Positions 1-9,417 of a stretch of 64,000 bases of DNA are shown here, one piece after another. Positions within the stretch are counted from its first letter, which is position 1. Every line of letters begins with the position of its first letter. Made by a program: the position numbers and the translations under genes. A model generated the notes under the pieces. It was not told the origin of the DNA, made no database searches, and worked only from the letters and a program-made list of their open reading frames with translations. The DNA is from Psychrobacter immobilis (GTDB taxonomy: Bacteria; Pseudomonadota; Gammaproteobacteria; Pseudomonadales; Moraxellaceae). The stretch spans positions 1 to 64,000 of the forward strand of contig NZ_CAJGZM010000009.1 in the NCBI RefSeq assembly GCF_904846175.1, read 5' to 3'.

Positions 1-108
1 TGCTACGGTTGCGATAGCGGCGGTTAGGGTTGTTTTACCGTGGTCAACGTGTCCGATAGTACCGACGTTGACGTGTGGCTTGCTGCGTTCAAACTTGGCC
101 TTTGCCAT
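1..108 (-). CDS. tuf: Elongation factor Tu, N-terminal fragment (cut by window edge)
   Basis: Only the first 36 codons lie in the window; the gene runs off the left edge. The visible protein starts [20 protein letters not shown] and reaches the P-loop GHVDHGKTT, the GTP-binding G1 motif of EF-Tu, the GTPase that delivers aminoacyl-tRNA to the ribosome. A good Shine-Dalgarno (GAGGAAAT) sits just before the ATG. It is the last gene of an rpsL-rpsG-fusA-tuf arrangement on the minus strand, 236 bp after fusA, and a promoter-like pair at 238-265 suggests it also has its own transcription start. The identity is certain; the rest of the protein cannot be judged here. Confidence 0.97.
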   Translation of the reverse strand, partial: MAKAKFERSKPHVNVGTIGHVDHGKTTLTAAIATVA

Positions 109-237
109 GGGTATTTCCTCTTTTTTTTGGGGTCAGTGCTTAACTGATATAAGTACGATAGTTTATGTACTAGGGTTAAAGCATTACTGGCCACATTAAA
201 ATAGTTGTTAAAAGGGTGCACATACTAATGTGCAGAT

Positions 238-265
238 ATTATAAGAAAATCGCAGCCAATAACAA
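238..265 (-). promoter_or_regulatory. Candidate tuf promoter
   Basis: On the minus strand TTGTTA (260-265) is followed after 16 bp by a consensus TATAAT (238-243). Transcription would start near 231 and give a leader of about 120 nt before tuf. Internal tuf promoters are common in str operons. Found by eye only. Confidence 0.45.
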
Positions 266-297
266 GTCTTTTAACCAATTATTGGCGCATTCTCTGC

Positions 298-328
298 TGA
301 CAATATAAAGATATGCCCTATATTGTCA
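298..328 (-). other. Hairpin between fusA and tuf
   Basis: A perfect 10-bp inverted repeat, TGACAATATA (298-307) and TATATTGTCA (319-328), with an 11-nt loop lies just after the fusA stop codon. No T-run follows on the minus strand, so it is more likely a stabilising or processing hairpin, or a weak attenuator, than a full intrinsic terminator. Confidence 0.45.
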
Positions 329-344
329 TTTTAATAAGATTTAT

Positions 345-2471
345 TTACTCGTCTTCATCTTTATTGTTGAATTTAGAGATGATAGATTCTGAAACTGATT
401 TTGGAATTTCAGCGTACTTTTGGAATTCCATTGAATACGTTGCACGGCCCTGTGACATTGAGCGCATTTGTGTGGCATAGCCAAACATTTCCGCTAATGG
501 TACTTCAGCACGAATCTGCTTAGTGCCGCCAGGTAAGTCTTCCATACCTTGAACCATACCACGACGACGGTTAAGATCGCCCATGATATCGCCCATGTAA
601 TCTTCAGGCGTTTCAACTTCTACTTTCATTACTGGCTCAAGTAGGGTTGGGTTAGCCGCCATGAAGCCTTTACGGAAAGCGATAGAACCAGCCATTTTAA
701 ATGATAACTCATCCGAGTCAACATCATGGTAAGAACCATCATACAAGGTTGCTTTTACGCCAACGATTGGGTAACCAGCAAGTACGCCGTTTTTCATGCG
801 TTCTTGAATACCTTTATCAACCGCACCGTGGAATTCTTTTGGTACCGTACCACCAACAACTTCTTCAGCGAATTCATATAGAACGTCGCCCGCTGGGTCC
901 ATAGGCTCAAGACGTAACCAAACGTGACCGAATTTACCACGACCACCGGTTTGACGTACGAATTTACCTTCTTGTTCAACGGTGTTACGAATCGTTTCAC
1001 GATAAGCAACCTGCGGCGCACCGATGTTTGCTTCAACGCCAAACTCACGCTTCATACGGTCAACAAGAATTTCCAAATGTAGCTCACCCATACCACTGAT
1101 GATCGTCTGACCAGACTCTTCGTCAGTGTGGACACGGAATGATGGATCTTCTTTTGCCAAACGACCCAAAGCGATAGACATTCTTTCTTGGTCAGCTTTG
1201 GTCTTAGGTTCAACTGCTAGGCTAATAACAGGATCTGGGAATTCCATACGCTCAAGCGTGATAACATTTTGCTCATCACATAGCGTATCGCCAGTAGTCA
1301 CATCTTTCATGCCAACTAGCGCTGCGATATCACCCGTGCGGATTTCTTGTAGTTCTACCTGAGCATCTGCCATCATCTGTACGATACGGCCAACGCGCTC
1401 ACGCTTCATTTTAACAGGGTTATAAACACTGCTGCCTTGCGTTAAAACACCAGAATAGACACGAACAAAGGTTAAGTTACCGACGAACTTGTCGTTCATG
1501 ATTTTAAACGCTAGTGCTGCAAAAGGTGCTTCATCAGATGCTTCACGAGTGCCTTCGCTCTCGTCTTTGTCATCAAGAATACCTTTGATAGCCGGTACAT
1601 CCATTGGTGCTGGCAGATACTGGATAACCGCATCCAACATTTTTTGAACGCCCTTGTTTTTAAAGGCAGTACCACAAAGCAATGGAATGATTTTGTTATC
1701 AATTGTCAACTGACGAATCGCAGTGTTGATTTGCTCTACTGACAATTCACCATTCTCTAGATACAACTCCATCAGCTCTTCGGTCGCTTCAGCAGCGTTT
1801 TCTACTAGATACTCGCGAAATTCTTCCGCTTTTTCTTGTAATTCAGCTGGGATTTCGCGCTCTTCATATTCCATACCTTGAGACGCTTCGTCCCAATAGA
1901 TGGCTTTCATAGTCACTAGATCCACAACGCCTTCGAAGTTGTCTTCTTTACCAATTGGGATAACCAATGGTACTGCATTGCCGCCTAGACGAGTTTTGAT
2001 CTGTTCTACCACACGGTAGAAATCAGCACCAACACGATCCATTTTATTAATGAATGCTAAGCGTGGCACTTTGTATTTGTTTGCCTGACGCCATACGGTC
2101 TCAGACTGTGGCTGAACGCCGCCTACTGCACAGTAAACCATGCACGCGCCATCAAGTACACGCATAGAACGTTCTACTTCAATCGTGAAGTCAACGTGAC
2201 CTGGGGTGTCAATGATGTTGATACGGTGTTCATCAAACTGCTTGGCCATACCTGACCAAAAACAAGTTGTCGCCGCAGAAGCAATAGTAATACCGCGCTC
2301 TTGTTCTTGCTCCATAAAGTCCATGGTAGCTGCGCCATCATGAACTTCACCAAGCTTGTGGCTAACACCGGTATAGAACAAAACACGCTCAGTAGTGGTC
2401 GTCTTACCAGCATCAATGTGCGCTGAGATACCAATATTGCGATAGCGCTTTAGGGGAGTTTTACGAGCCAT
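345..2471 (-). CDS. fusA: Elongation factor G
   Basis: 708 residues, close to the usual EF-G length (about 700). The N-terminus carries the GTPase motifs: [13 protein letters not shown] (G1), an RGITI switch region, DTPGHVDF (G3) and NKMDR (G4). The later EF-G domains follow, including the [12 protein letters not shown]-like segment near the C-terminus (here [11 protein letters not shown]). It drives translocation of tRNA and mRNA on the ribosome. The start is supported by AGGA 8 nt upstream. It follows rpsG on the same strand after an unusually long 414-bp spacer that holds a hairpin, and precedes tuf. Large antisense and out-of-frame ORFs inside it are shadows. Confidence 0.99.
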   Translation of the reverse strand: MARKTPLKRYRNIGISAHIDAGKTTTTERVLFYTGVSHKLGEVHDGAATMDFMEQEQERGITIASAATTCFWSGMAKQFDEHRINIIDTPGHVDFTIEVERSMRVLDGACMVYCAVGGVQPQSETVWRQANKYKVPRLAFINKMDRVGADFYRVVEQIKTRLGGNAVPLVIPIGKEDNFEGVVDLVTMKAIYWDEASQGMEYEEREIPAELQEKAEEFREYLVENAAEATEELMELYLENGELSVEQINTAIRQLTIDNKIIPLLCGTAFKNKGVQKMLDAVIQYLPAPMDVPAIKGILDDKDESEGTREASDEAPFAALAFKIMNDKFVGNLTFVRVYSGVLTQGSSVYNPVKMKRERVGRIVQMMADAQVELQEIRTGDIAALVGMKDVTTGDTLCDEQNVITLERMEFPDPVISLAVEPKTKADQERMSIALGRLAKEDPSFRVHTDEESGQTIISGMGELHLEILVDRMKREFGVEANIGAPQVAYRETIRNTVEQEGKFVRQTGGRGKFGHVWLRLEPMDPAGDVLYEFAEEVVGGTVPKEFHGAVDKGIQERMKNGVLAGYPIVGVKATLYDGSYHDVDSDELSFKMAGSIAFRKGFMAANPTLLEPVMKVEVETPEDYMGDIMGDLNRRRGMVQGMEDLPGGTKQIRAEVPLAEMFGYATQMRSMSQGRATYSMEFQKYAEIPKSVSESIISKFNNKDEDE

Positions 2472-2885
2472 AGTGTTTTCCTAAGGAAATTCGTGTATAT
2501 ATTAATGTGTTGTGTCTCTACCTCATACTCTCTATGACAAAGCCATCGGCTCCGTTATATTACTTACTGATTATTGGGCCAAATACGGACAAAAAAAGAG
2601 TAAATACAAGAATAGTGCGGCATCAAACTCAGGAAACTTTCTTTGTGAGCGTTGCAAGCATTGTAACTTTGCAGGCTTCTTAAAGTAGTATCCCTTTCAG
2701 AACAGCATCTTGACAGATGTCCGCCATCTAGGCGGTTTAACGCTTTACTCACCTTACGATGGTAACCATTAAACAACCCAATGATGATGGCGGCAATCAA
2801 TAGAATAAATCAACAATACAAGGATTAACTGGCCGAAACCGTTAATCCTAAGCGCCTAGGCTAGAATTAAAAAATTAATGCTAGC
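2472..2885. other. Long rpsG-fusA spacer
   Basis: A 414-bp spacer between rpsG and fusA. Apart from the hairpin at 2821-2849 I find no convincing gene. A 78-codon minus-strand ORF at 2564-2800 has no good ribosome-binding site and a Cys/Ser-rich, non-family sequence, so I treat it as chance. I do not see a strong consensus promoter for fusA here. Confidence 0.5.
2821..2849 (-). terminator. Hairpin downstream of rpsG (attenuator-like)
   Basis: A perfect 9-bp stem, AGGATTAAC (2821-2829) and GTTAATCCT (2841-2849), with an 11-nt loop sits 37 bp after the rpsG stop codon. On the minus strand the following bases are only moderately T-rich (TGTATTGTTG), so termination is probably partial. It could set a lower fusA/tuf readthrough or mark an RNA processing site. 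Confidence 0.4.
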
Positions 2886-3359
2886 TTAGAAACGGTAGTG
2901 AGAGAATGCTTTGTTAGCATCTGCCATGCGGTGAACTTCGTCACGCTTTTTCATAGCATTACCTTTGCCGTCAGCAGCATCATTCAATTCGCCTGCAAGA
3001 CGCAAAGCCATTGATTTTTCAGAACGCTTAGCAGCAGCTTCAGCTAACCAACGCATAGCCAAGGCAGTACGACGGGAGGGGCGTACTTCCATTGGTACTT
3101 GGTAGGTTGCACCACCAACACGGCGAGCTTTTACTTCGACCATTGGACGGACGTTTTCTAGAACTTCTTCAAAGAAAGCGACTGGGTCTTCGATCTTACG
3201 TTTTTCGCTAACTGTCTCAAGAGCACCGTATACGATACGCTCAGCAGTAGACTTTTTACCATGACTCATGACATGGTTGATAAATTTTGCAACAGTTTGG
3301 CTACCAAACTTAGGATCCGGTAGGATCTCACGGGTAGCAACGACGCGACGTCTTGGCAT
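2886..3359 (-). CDS. rpsG: 30S ribosomal protein S7
   Basis: 157 residues, the usual S7 length. It starts [20 protein letters not shown] and ends with the S7-typical region rich in Ala, His and Arg ([15 protein letters not shown]). S7 binds the 3' domain of 16S rRNA and nucleates assembly of the small-subunit head; in enterobacteria it is also the translational regulator of the str operon. The open frame extends 17 codons upstream, but the start chosen matches the family and has AAGGA 10 nt upstream. It lies between rpsL and fusA, all on the minus strand. Confidence 0.98.
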   Translation of the reverse strand: MPRRRVVATREILPDPKFGSQTVAKFINHVMSHGKKSTAERIVYGALETVSEKRKIEDPVAFFEEVLENVRPMVEVKARRVGGATYQVPMEVRPSRRTALAMRWLAEAAAKRSEKSMALRLAGELNDAADGKGNAMKKRDEVHRMADANKAFSHYRF

Positions 3360-3568
3360 AATAATAATCCTTTTCTTCAGGAGTGTCTGACATTCACAAT
3401 CTCGCACCAATTGATATTGGATGGCGTTATATCGAGTTGTCAGTCAGCCTTACTGCACGGCGGTATGTTATAACAGCAAATCATTAATTTAACAAAGCTA
3501 CCGTTAACACCTGACCCATGCACAGTTAATGGGTGATACAAAGAATCTCAGTTAATAACGTTTGGTTA

Positions 3569-3943
3569 TTAAACTTTAGGCTTCTTAGCACCATATTTAG
3601 AACGACCTTGCTTACGGTCTTTAACGCCTGCGCAATCTAGTGCACCACGAACGGTGTGATAACGTACACCTGGTAGATCTTTTACACGACCACCACGGAT
3701 AAGAACAACACTGTGCTCTTGTAGGTTATGACCTTCGCCGCCGATGTAGCTTGATACTTCATAGCCTGAAGTCAAACGTACACGACATACTTTACGCATG
3801 GCTGAGTTAGGTTTTTTAGGGGTAGTAGTATATACGCGAGTACATACACCACGGCGTTGTGGGCACGCTTCCAACGCAGGAACTTTTGACTTTTCCTTGA
3901 TGGTTTTGCGACCTTTACGAATCAATTGGTTAGTTGTTGCCAT
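3569..3943 (-). CDS. rpsL: 30S ribosomal protein S12
   Basis: 124 residues, exactly the usual S12 length. It contains the decoding-centre motifs [14 protein letters not shown] and [13 protein letters not shown]. Lys43 and Lys88, the positions where streptomycin-resistance substitutions are known, are both lysine, so the protein looks wild type. S12 monitors codon-anticodon pairing in the A site. The frame continues 19 codons upstream, but the start chosen ([13 protein letters not shown]) matches the family and has AAGGATG upstream. It is the first gene of the str operon, with a consensus-like promoter about 100 bp upstream. Confidence 0.99.
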   Translation of the reverse strand: MATTNQLIRKGRKTIKEKSKVPALEACPQRRGVCTRVYTTTPKKPNSAMRKVCRVRLTSGYEVSSYIGGEGHNLQEHSVVLIRGGRVKDLPGVRYHTVRGALDCAGVKDRKQGRSKYGAKKPKV

Positions 3944-4046
3944 GAGGCATCCTTCTCCCGTTTGGTAAAAAACAAAAAAATAGGGAAACGCACCATCCAT
4001 CTGACTTTAACGACAGATTTTGGCACACCCATTTTTAGGACAGTGT

Positions 4047-4075
4047 ATTATAAAGAGTTGTTGCTGCTATTTCAA
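4047..4075 (-). promoter_or_regulatory. Candidate str operon promoter
   Basis: On the minus strand TTGAAA (4070-4075), a 17-bp spacer and a perfect TATAAT (4047-4052). This is the best sigma70-type match seen in the window. Transcription would start near 4040, giving a leader of about 97 nt before rpsL. A strong promoter fits a ribosomal-protein operon. Confidence 0.6.
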
Positions 4076-4437
4076 CCACTTATGAGTGATTGTACTTTAC
4101 AACAATTGGTAGATATGCATTACGCCCACCACTATACCACTTTATCTGTTTTTAGTTAAAAACTCGCTAAAATCAGCTTGCTAAATATGGTATCGAAAGT
4201 AGCGTCATACATCGTTCAGATAAGATATTTAGAAATAAACAAATAGCAACTTATAAAAGCTAAATGGCGACACTATGTTATTTTTCAAGCTTATTTTTCA
4301 AATAACACCTAATTTTCAACGAGAGATAAGCATAATGAAAAATAACGTAATGAAAAAAAAGACAGTATCGCCATCTCTACTCTTATATAAACAAGTTATC
4401 TAAAATAAAATGAATAAAGAACAGATTAAAGAGCAAT

Positions 4438-4468
4438 TAATACTTAACGCTAATAGCGTTAAGTATTA
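4438..4468 (-). terminator. Terminator-like hairpin after the EcsC-family gene
   Basis: A perfect 14-bp stem, TAATACTTAACGCT (4438-4451) and AGCGTTAAGTATTA (4455-4468), with a 3-nt loop, 9 bp after the stop codon. The T-run on the minus strand is poor (AATTGCTC), so this may stabilise the 3' end more than terminate. Confidence 0.55.
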
Positions 4469-4476
4469 GAAGGTTT

Positions 4477-5694
4477 CTATTTACTCTGCTTGTTAGCGGC
4501 GTTATCGGTTTTGCTTGATGTTTTATCAGCTGTCTTATCAGCATCATCCTTTTTCGGCTCTTTTTTGTCGCTCTTTTTTTCAGTTTCTTGAGCGCCCTCT
4601 TTAACACTTTTTTTAGCGGACTCTTTTTTGCTGTCAGCATCTTTGCTTAATTCTTTGTCAGTATTTTTCTCAGTATCTTGCTGCTTATTAGTGCTATCAG
4701 GCTTATTATCAGCGCTAGCAGGTTTGCTCACTTCGGCTTCACTACTGCTATCGTCGGTAATCGCACGGTTAGCAAGTTTGGCTTCTGGCGCAAAAGTCGC
4801 TTGCGCCACGCCAATCACTTCATCAATCAGCTGACTGTTATAACGCATACCGATAATTACGGCAGTCGCCGGTAAGAATCGACGTATCCATGACAAATTA
4901 ATTTGGTCTAAATCAATACCAACTTGACTGGCAATACTATCTACTTGCTCAGCATAAAAATTGACGCTTTTATTCTGCAAGCCTAAGTTTTTCAGCTCAT
5001 TATGCAGACCGCTACTTTGCGCGTTATCGAGTAAGCCTTTACCGATACCAAGACCCGCTAGCAAGGCTTGTTTTTCTTGCATCTTACTTAAATCGGCATT
5101 GGCAAGCAGCTCATAAGCCATCTTGACGCCTTGTTTGCCCGTTAACGGCTTATTATAAACAGCACCTAATTGATAAACGGTACGCAATGATACCAATAAC
5201 AACCACAAGGTATCCGCGAGTAAACCTGGCAAGCCAGCTAGACCTGTCAAACCACCTAACGTCGCCAAAGCACGGTTTTGGTTGGCAATATCAGTGGCCA
5301 GTGCATAGCGCTCTTCGTTATCTAAGCTTGCAATATTAGCAAAACGATGCTGATTTGGCAGATCAATCTGACTCCAATTGGCAGCAAGCTTAGCGACTTG
5401 GGCAAAAGCACCATCGACCGTTGATTCAAACAAGCTGTTTGGCACTACTTTTTTGGCATATTTACTATAAGTGGCGAAGCGCGTGCCCAATAGTTGCTGC
5501 GTTGCTTTTAACGTTTGCTCACGGAATAAATCTTGTTGATAGTCTTCATCGCCTAGGTTTACCGCTTTAAATTGACGCGGTTTGCCGCTCTTGGCGTTGA
5601 CGCTATCAATCATTGCGCCCATACGTTCTAAGTTATTGCGAGTAAAAGAACCAACGCTGCTGATGCCTTTATATAGAGTGCTACGCTTTGCCAT
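4477..5694 (-). CDS. EcsC family protein with long charged tail
   Basis: 405 residues. Residues about 60-310 resemble the EcsC family (named after Bacillus EcsC), including the hydrophobic segment LGGLTGLAGLPGLLADTLWL typical of that family, which probably associates with membrane. Family function is poorly defined; a role near transport or proteases is only inferred. Residues 314-405 form a low-complexity tail made almost entirely of Lys, Asp, Glu, Ser, Ala, Thr and Asn, with no hydrophobic core, so it is likely disordered. The start has AAGGAT upstream. It stands alone, divergent from fabB, with its own terminator-like hairpin. The tail is the oddest feature and may be specific to this lineage. 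Confidence 0.85.
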   Translation of the reverse strand: MAKRSTLYKGISSVGSFTRNNLERMGAMIDSVNAKSGKPRQFKAVNLGDEDYQQDLFREQTLKATQQLLGTRFATYSKYAKKVVPNSLFESTVDGAFAQVAKLAANWSQIDLPNQHRFANIASLDNEERYALATDIANQNRALATLGGLTGLAGLPGLLADTLWLLLVSLRTVYQLGAVYNKPLTGKQGVKMAYELLANADLSKMQEKQALLAGLGIGKGLLDNAQSSGLHNELKNLGLQNKSVNFYAEQVDSIASQVGIDLDQINLSWIRRFLPATAVIIGMRYNSQLIDEVIGVAQATFAPEAKLANRAITDDSSSEAEVSKPASADNKPDSTNKQQDTEKNTDKELSKDADSKKESAKKSVKEGAQETEKKSDKKEPKKDDADKTADKTSSKTDNAANKQSK

Positions 5695-6332
5695 CTTAAT
5701 ATCCTTAATATGATGATTGTTTGTTATTAATATTATTTATAGATAGTTCTTAAATAGATACATCTTAAATTGACTGTCATTCTAGCGAACGCGAATGATT
5801 ACTGTCAGTGCCAACAATGTTATCATCACTGCCAGTTTTGTATCTAAAAGTATCACTTACTTATAGCTATTTTCGGCTTTAGTATATAACTAAATGCGCT
5901 GTGGCGTGAATGAGTTTATGCTATTCTCAGCCAGATTTCATAATTTCATGGCCTCTTTATCACCATGTAGATATAGTGCTAGATCTATAATAATACCGAG
6001 CAGTTATTTTTAATAATAAGCATGATTTTGTCGTTATTTTACACTTACGCCAAGATTTTAAACCCTTGATACGTTATCATAGGCCATAATTCAAAGTACA
6101 GTTGTACTTTGAATTAGCACGCAGGATTTATAAAGAATAACGTTTTATGCTAACCACTAGCATGACTGTAAAAACACTGTAATCACTGTCAAATAAGCAT
6201 TTAGCGTCTTAAACCCTCCTAAAAGCTTTTTATTAAAGGTGAAAGGTTGGGGTGTTGAATAATAGCAGTAAATACTTAAAAGCGATTGTTAAAGGTAATT
6301 ATCAAAAAATCGTTACTCATAAGGAATAGTAT
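5695..6332. other. Divergent regulatory region, EcsC gene / fabB
   Basis: A 638-bp spacer between two divergently transcribed genes. It holds the palindrome at 6088-6115 and a weak promoter overlapping its right arm. I found no supported ORF in the remainder. Confidence 0.5.
6088..6115. promoter_or_regulatory. Perfect palindrome upstream of fabB, candidate fatty-acid operator
   Basis: AATTCAAAGTACA (6088-6100), 2-bp centre GT, TGTACTTTGAATT (6103-6115): 13 bp per arm with no mismatch. The core GTACA-NN-TGTAC resembles what I recall of FabR/DesT-type operators in front of fabA and fabB in other Gammaproteobacteria. A weak plus-strand promoter (TTTGAA 6108-6113, 15 bp, TATAAA 6129-6134) overlaps the right arm, which would fit repression. 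It is 217 bp from the fabB start. No T-run follows, so it is not a terminator. Confidence 0.5.
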
Positions 6333-7568
6333 ATGCGCCGCGTTGTTATCACTGGAGCAGGGATTGTCTCTTGTATCGGACATGATTTGGCGACTGTCAC
6401 CGATGCTCTTAAACAAGGGCGCTCAGGTATTACGTTCAATGAATCGTATGCTGAGCACGACTTTAAATCACACGTTAGCGGTAGTATTAATCAATCAGAA
6501 CTTGATACGTCGGGCATCGATCGTAAATTGAAGCGTTTTTTTAGTGATGCCAGCCTTTATGCTTATGTCAGCGCTTTGGACGCCATTGAGCAGTCGGGCC
6601 TCTCGCTTGAGACCATTAACCATAACCCACGCGTGGGTGTGGTCGCAAGCTCAGGCGGGGCGTCAACTGAAAATATCGTCAATGCTGTCGATGCGATGCG
6701 TGAAAAAGGTCTACGCGGTGTCGGTGCAATGGCGGTGCCAAAAACCATGGGCAGCTCGGTATCCGCGGCGCTTGCAACGGGTTTGAAAATCCAAGGTGTT
6801 TCTTATTCATTGAGCTCTGCTTGCGCAACGTCAACGCATTGTATTGGTCATGCCGCCGAGCTTATCCAGCTTGGTAAAGCCGATGTGATACTTGCTGGTG
6901 GTAGTGAAGCGGAGCATTGGACGCAGTCTTGTATGTTTGATGCCATGGGCGCGGTCAGTACGCAGTATAACGACACGCCAACGCTTGCTTCTAGAGCCTA
7001 TGATAAAAATCGTGATGGCTTTGTGATTGCAGCAGGCGGCGCGATGGTGGTGGTTGAAAGTCTTGAGCATGCCCAAGCACGCGGTGCCAATATCTTGGCT
7101 GAAATCGTTGGTTATGGTGCCAGCTCTGATGGCGCTGAAATGGTTGCTCCAAGTGGCGAAGGTGCTGTCCGCTGTATGCAACTTGCCCTTGCTGAAGCAG
7201 GTTTAGAAAGCGTTGATTATATCAATAGCCATGGTACCAGTACACCGCTAGGCGATATAACTGAGCTTAAAGCCATTGCCAAAGTATTTGGTGATGATGC
7301 TAGTAAAGTACCTGCTATCAGCTCAACCAAGTCCATGACCGGTCATAGCTTGGGTGCAGTCGGCGCGCAAGAATTGATTTATTGCTTACTTATGCTGCAA
7401 GAAGGCTTTATCGCGCCTAGTATCAATATTACAGAATTAGACCCTGCTGCTGAAGGCTTTGATATTGTTACTAAAAAGCGTGACGTTAAGCTTGAAACGC
7501 TTATGAGCAATAGCTTTGGATTTGGTGGCACTAACGCTACTCTAATTATTAAAAAGTTTGACGCCTAA
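6333..7568 (+). CDS. fabB: 3-oxoacyl-ACP synthase I (KAS I)
   Basis: 411 residues, usual for FabB. It condenses malonyl-ACP with acyl-ACP in fatty acid elongation and, in Gammaproteobacteria, is essential for unsaturated fatty acids. The catalytic triad is visible: Cys164 in SSACATSTH, His300 in [11 protein letters not shown] and His338 in KSMTGHSLG, with Lys333 beside it. The C-terminal [12 protein letters not shown] motif is present. The active-site spacing and SSACATSTH favour FabB over FabF. The start has AAGGAATAG upstream. pabB follows after 2 nt, so the two are co-transcribed. The palindrome at 6088-6115 probably belongs to its control region. Confidence 0.95.
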   Translation: MRRVVITGAGIVSCIGHDLATVTDALKQGRSGITFNESYAEHDFKSHVSGSINQSELDTSGIDRKLKRFFSDASLYAYVSALDAIEQSGLSLETINHNPRVGVVASSGGASTENIVNAVDAMREKGLRGVGAMAVPKTMGSSVSAALATGLKIQGVSYSLSSACATSTHCIGHAAELIQLGKADVILAGGSEAEHWTQSCMFDAMGAVSTQYNDTPTLASRAYDKNRDGFVIAAGGAMVVVESLEHAQARGANILAEIVGYGASSDGAEMVAPSGEGAVRCMQLALAEAGLESVDYINSHGTSTPLGDITELKAIAKVFGDDASKVPAISSTKSMTGHSLGAVGAQELIYCLLMLQEGFIAPSINITELDPAAEGFDIVTKKRDVKLETLMSNSFGFGGTNATLIIKKFDA

Positions 7569-7570
7569 CT

Positions 7571-9289
7571 ATGCCTGTAGCACCGCATTTTAGAAATAAG
7601 CAGACAGCATCTGCCTCATCGCCAGCTACTTACCCTAGCTGGCGTTTTGGTGGGCTAACGGCTGCCGAATTAATGCCACAGCTACAGCATTATCTATGCG
7701 CACAGAATCCTAAAGCAAACTGGCAACTGGTTTGGCTAAATAACGATGGCCACCCCGTGATTGGTTTATTACCAAAAATGAGCTGGTCCGTTTATTATTT
7801 TACTGATGACGCAGCATACTCTGATAAACAAGTACCTATTTATAAAGTCATGAAAAACTATCGTGATGGCTCACCTAGTCATGATAAAACCAATCAAGCG
7901 ATTACTAGCGCCTATATGAGTTATAGCGACTGGCAAGAGGATTTGATTGCTTATAGTCAGGCTTATGATATAGATTATACTCATAATAACTCCTCCTCCT
8001 CAACTACAGAAATCGAGCAACAGCCAAGTTATCAGCATGGCTTGATAGGCTTTATTAGTTATGATATTGCCGCTCATGACCTTAGTCCAGCTGCCAAAAT
8101 CGAGCTAGCAGCGCAGCCTTGTGCCGTCTTAGGACATTATGATATTTATCTAACACTAAACGCTGAGCAAACCAGTTGGCAGCTCACTATAAAAGACAGT
8201 TTCACTGAAGCTGAGAACGAGAACGAACAAAAAAGCGCACTAATTAAAGCGCTTATCTCATATTTAGACAAATTGGACAGTAAGTTATCTAATCAAACTT
8301 TTAAAAAACCAGCGCTCGAAGAATCATATCAAACGACGCCTTTATTATTAGAAGCGCAATGGAGCAAGAGAGATTACCAACAAGCCTTTGACCAGACGCA
8401 AAAGTATCTGCAACAGGGTGACTGCTATCAAATCAATCTCACCCAACAATGGCAAGGCGCTTTTAATCAAAGCCTTACTGATAATGTTACACCGATGCTT
8501 ATCGACTATTTACCTGCCCTGCATCGTAATACCCAAGCGCCGTTTGCAGGGTATTTAGCGGTTAATGATTTTGATAGTGAAATGAGCGTTGATACGCAAG
8601 ACAATCAATTTGAATTGTTAAGCTGCTCGCCTGAACTGTTTTTTACCTTTAATAAAGACGGTAACACTGGCAAGCACCATATACGTACTAAGCCTATTAA
8701 AGGTACGATGCCGCGTGGACTAAATACTGAACAAGATAATGCTTATAAACAGCAACTTATTGATAGCGAAAAAGACCGTGCCGAAAACGTCATGATTGTT
8801 GATTTATTGCGCAATGATTTAGGTAAATATGCCAAGATTGGTAGCGTCAAAGTACCACAATTATTTGCGATTGAAAGCTTTAGCAATGTGCATCATATGG
8901 TCAGCACCATCACCGCTGAGCTAAAGACAGATACCCATCCTCTCAAAGTATTGTTTGGCAGTTTGCCCGCTGGTTCCATCACAGGGACGCCGAAAAAGCG
9001 CGCTGTCGAAATCATTTGGGAGTTAGAAGGTGAAGCGCGCGGTGCTTATTGTGGCACATTAGGGTATATGAACTTCGATGGCAGCGGTCAATGGAATGTA
9101 TTGATTCGTACTTTACAAGCCAATACCTTATCAAATGATGAGTTAGAAAAAGAAAGACATGTCAGCTTATGGGCAGGCGGCGGTATCACGGTTGCTTCTG
9201 ACTGTGATGCTGAATATCAAGAATGCCTCGATAAAGTCGGCAACCTGTTAAGCGTTTTAACTCAAGACAATATTAAGAAAAGAACTTAA
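7571..9289 (+). CDS. pabB: Aminodeoxychorismate synthase component I
   Basis: 572 residues, about 120 longer than E. coli PabB. The C-terminal chorismate-binding domain is complete: CYQINLTQQW, SCSPELFF, TKPIKGTMPRG, VDLLRNDLG, GSLPAGSITGTPKKRA and a C-terminal GGGITVASD. The PIKGT motif (375-379, Lys377) marks PabB-type enzymes, which form aminodeoxychorismate for folate, rather than TrpE. The extra length is in the N-terminal half, including a Ser/Asn/Gln/Glu-rich stretch at about 137-154 and an acidic stretch at 210-222. It starts 2 nt after the fabB stop with no clear ribosome-binding site, so coupling to fabB is likely. A bidirectional terminator follows. TrpE is the alternative; I consider it less likely. 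Confidence 0.88.
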   Translation: MPVAPHFRNKQTASASSPATYPSWRFGGLTAAELMPQLQHYLCAQNPKANWQLVWLNNDGHPVIGLLPKMSWSVYYFTDDAAYSDKQVPIYKVMKNYRDGSPSHDKTNQAITSAYMSYSDWQEDLIAYSQAYDIDYTHNNSSSSTTEIEQQPSYQHGLIGFISYDIAAHDLSPAAKIELAAQPCAVLGHYDIYLTLNAEQTSWQLTIKDSFTEAENENEQKSALIKALISYLDKLDSKLSNQTFKKPALEESYQTTPLLLEAQWSKRDYQQAFDQTQKYLQQGDCYQINLTQQWQGAFNQSLTDNVTPMLIDYLPALHRNTQAPFAGYLAVNDFDSEMSVDTQDNQFELLSCSPELFFTFNKDGNTGKHHIRTKPIKGTMPRGLNTEQDNAYKQQLIDSEKDRAENVMIVDLLRNDLGKYAKIGSVKVPQLFAIESFSNVHHMVSTITAELKTDTHPLKVLFGSLPAGSITGTPKKRAVEIIWELEGEARGAYCGTLGYMNFDGSGQWNVLIRTLQANTLSNDELEKERHVSLWAGGGITVASDCDAEYQECLDKVGNLLSVLTQDNIKKRT

Positions 9290-9327
9290 GCTTTATTTAA
9301 AAGACAAATAAAAAACCAATAAAAAAT

Positions 9328-9360
9328 CCTGCTCAACATTACGTTAGCAGGCTCTTTTAT
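9328..9360. terminator. Bidirectional terminator, pabB / hisC
   Basis: CCTGCT (9328-9333) pairs with AGCAGG (9346-9351), and AAC/GTT extends the stem past a single bulged C. CTCTTTTATTT follows on plus, and on minus the stem is followed by ATTTTTTATT. It sits between the convergent pabB and hisC. Confidence 0.75.
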
Positions 9361-9417
9361 TTATATAACTTTGCGATTCAGCTTTAGATTATTAAAGTAT
9401 AAATCACAAATATCCTA

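Larger units (their letters stand above)
3944..4476. other. Spacer upstream of the str operon
   Basis: A 533-bp stretch. It holds the str promoter candidate (4047-4075, minus) and, at its left-gene end, the terminator hairpin of the EcsC-family gene (4438-4468). No supported gene was found in the rest, which is AT-rich. Confidence 0.5.

Noticed and set aside
2564-2800. 78-codon ORF in the rpsG-fusA gap
   Set aside because: No ribosome-binding site and no recognisable domain; the composition looks like random AT-rich translation.
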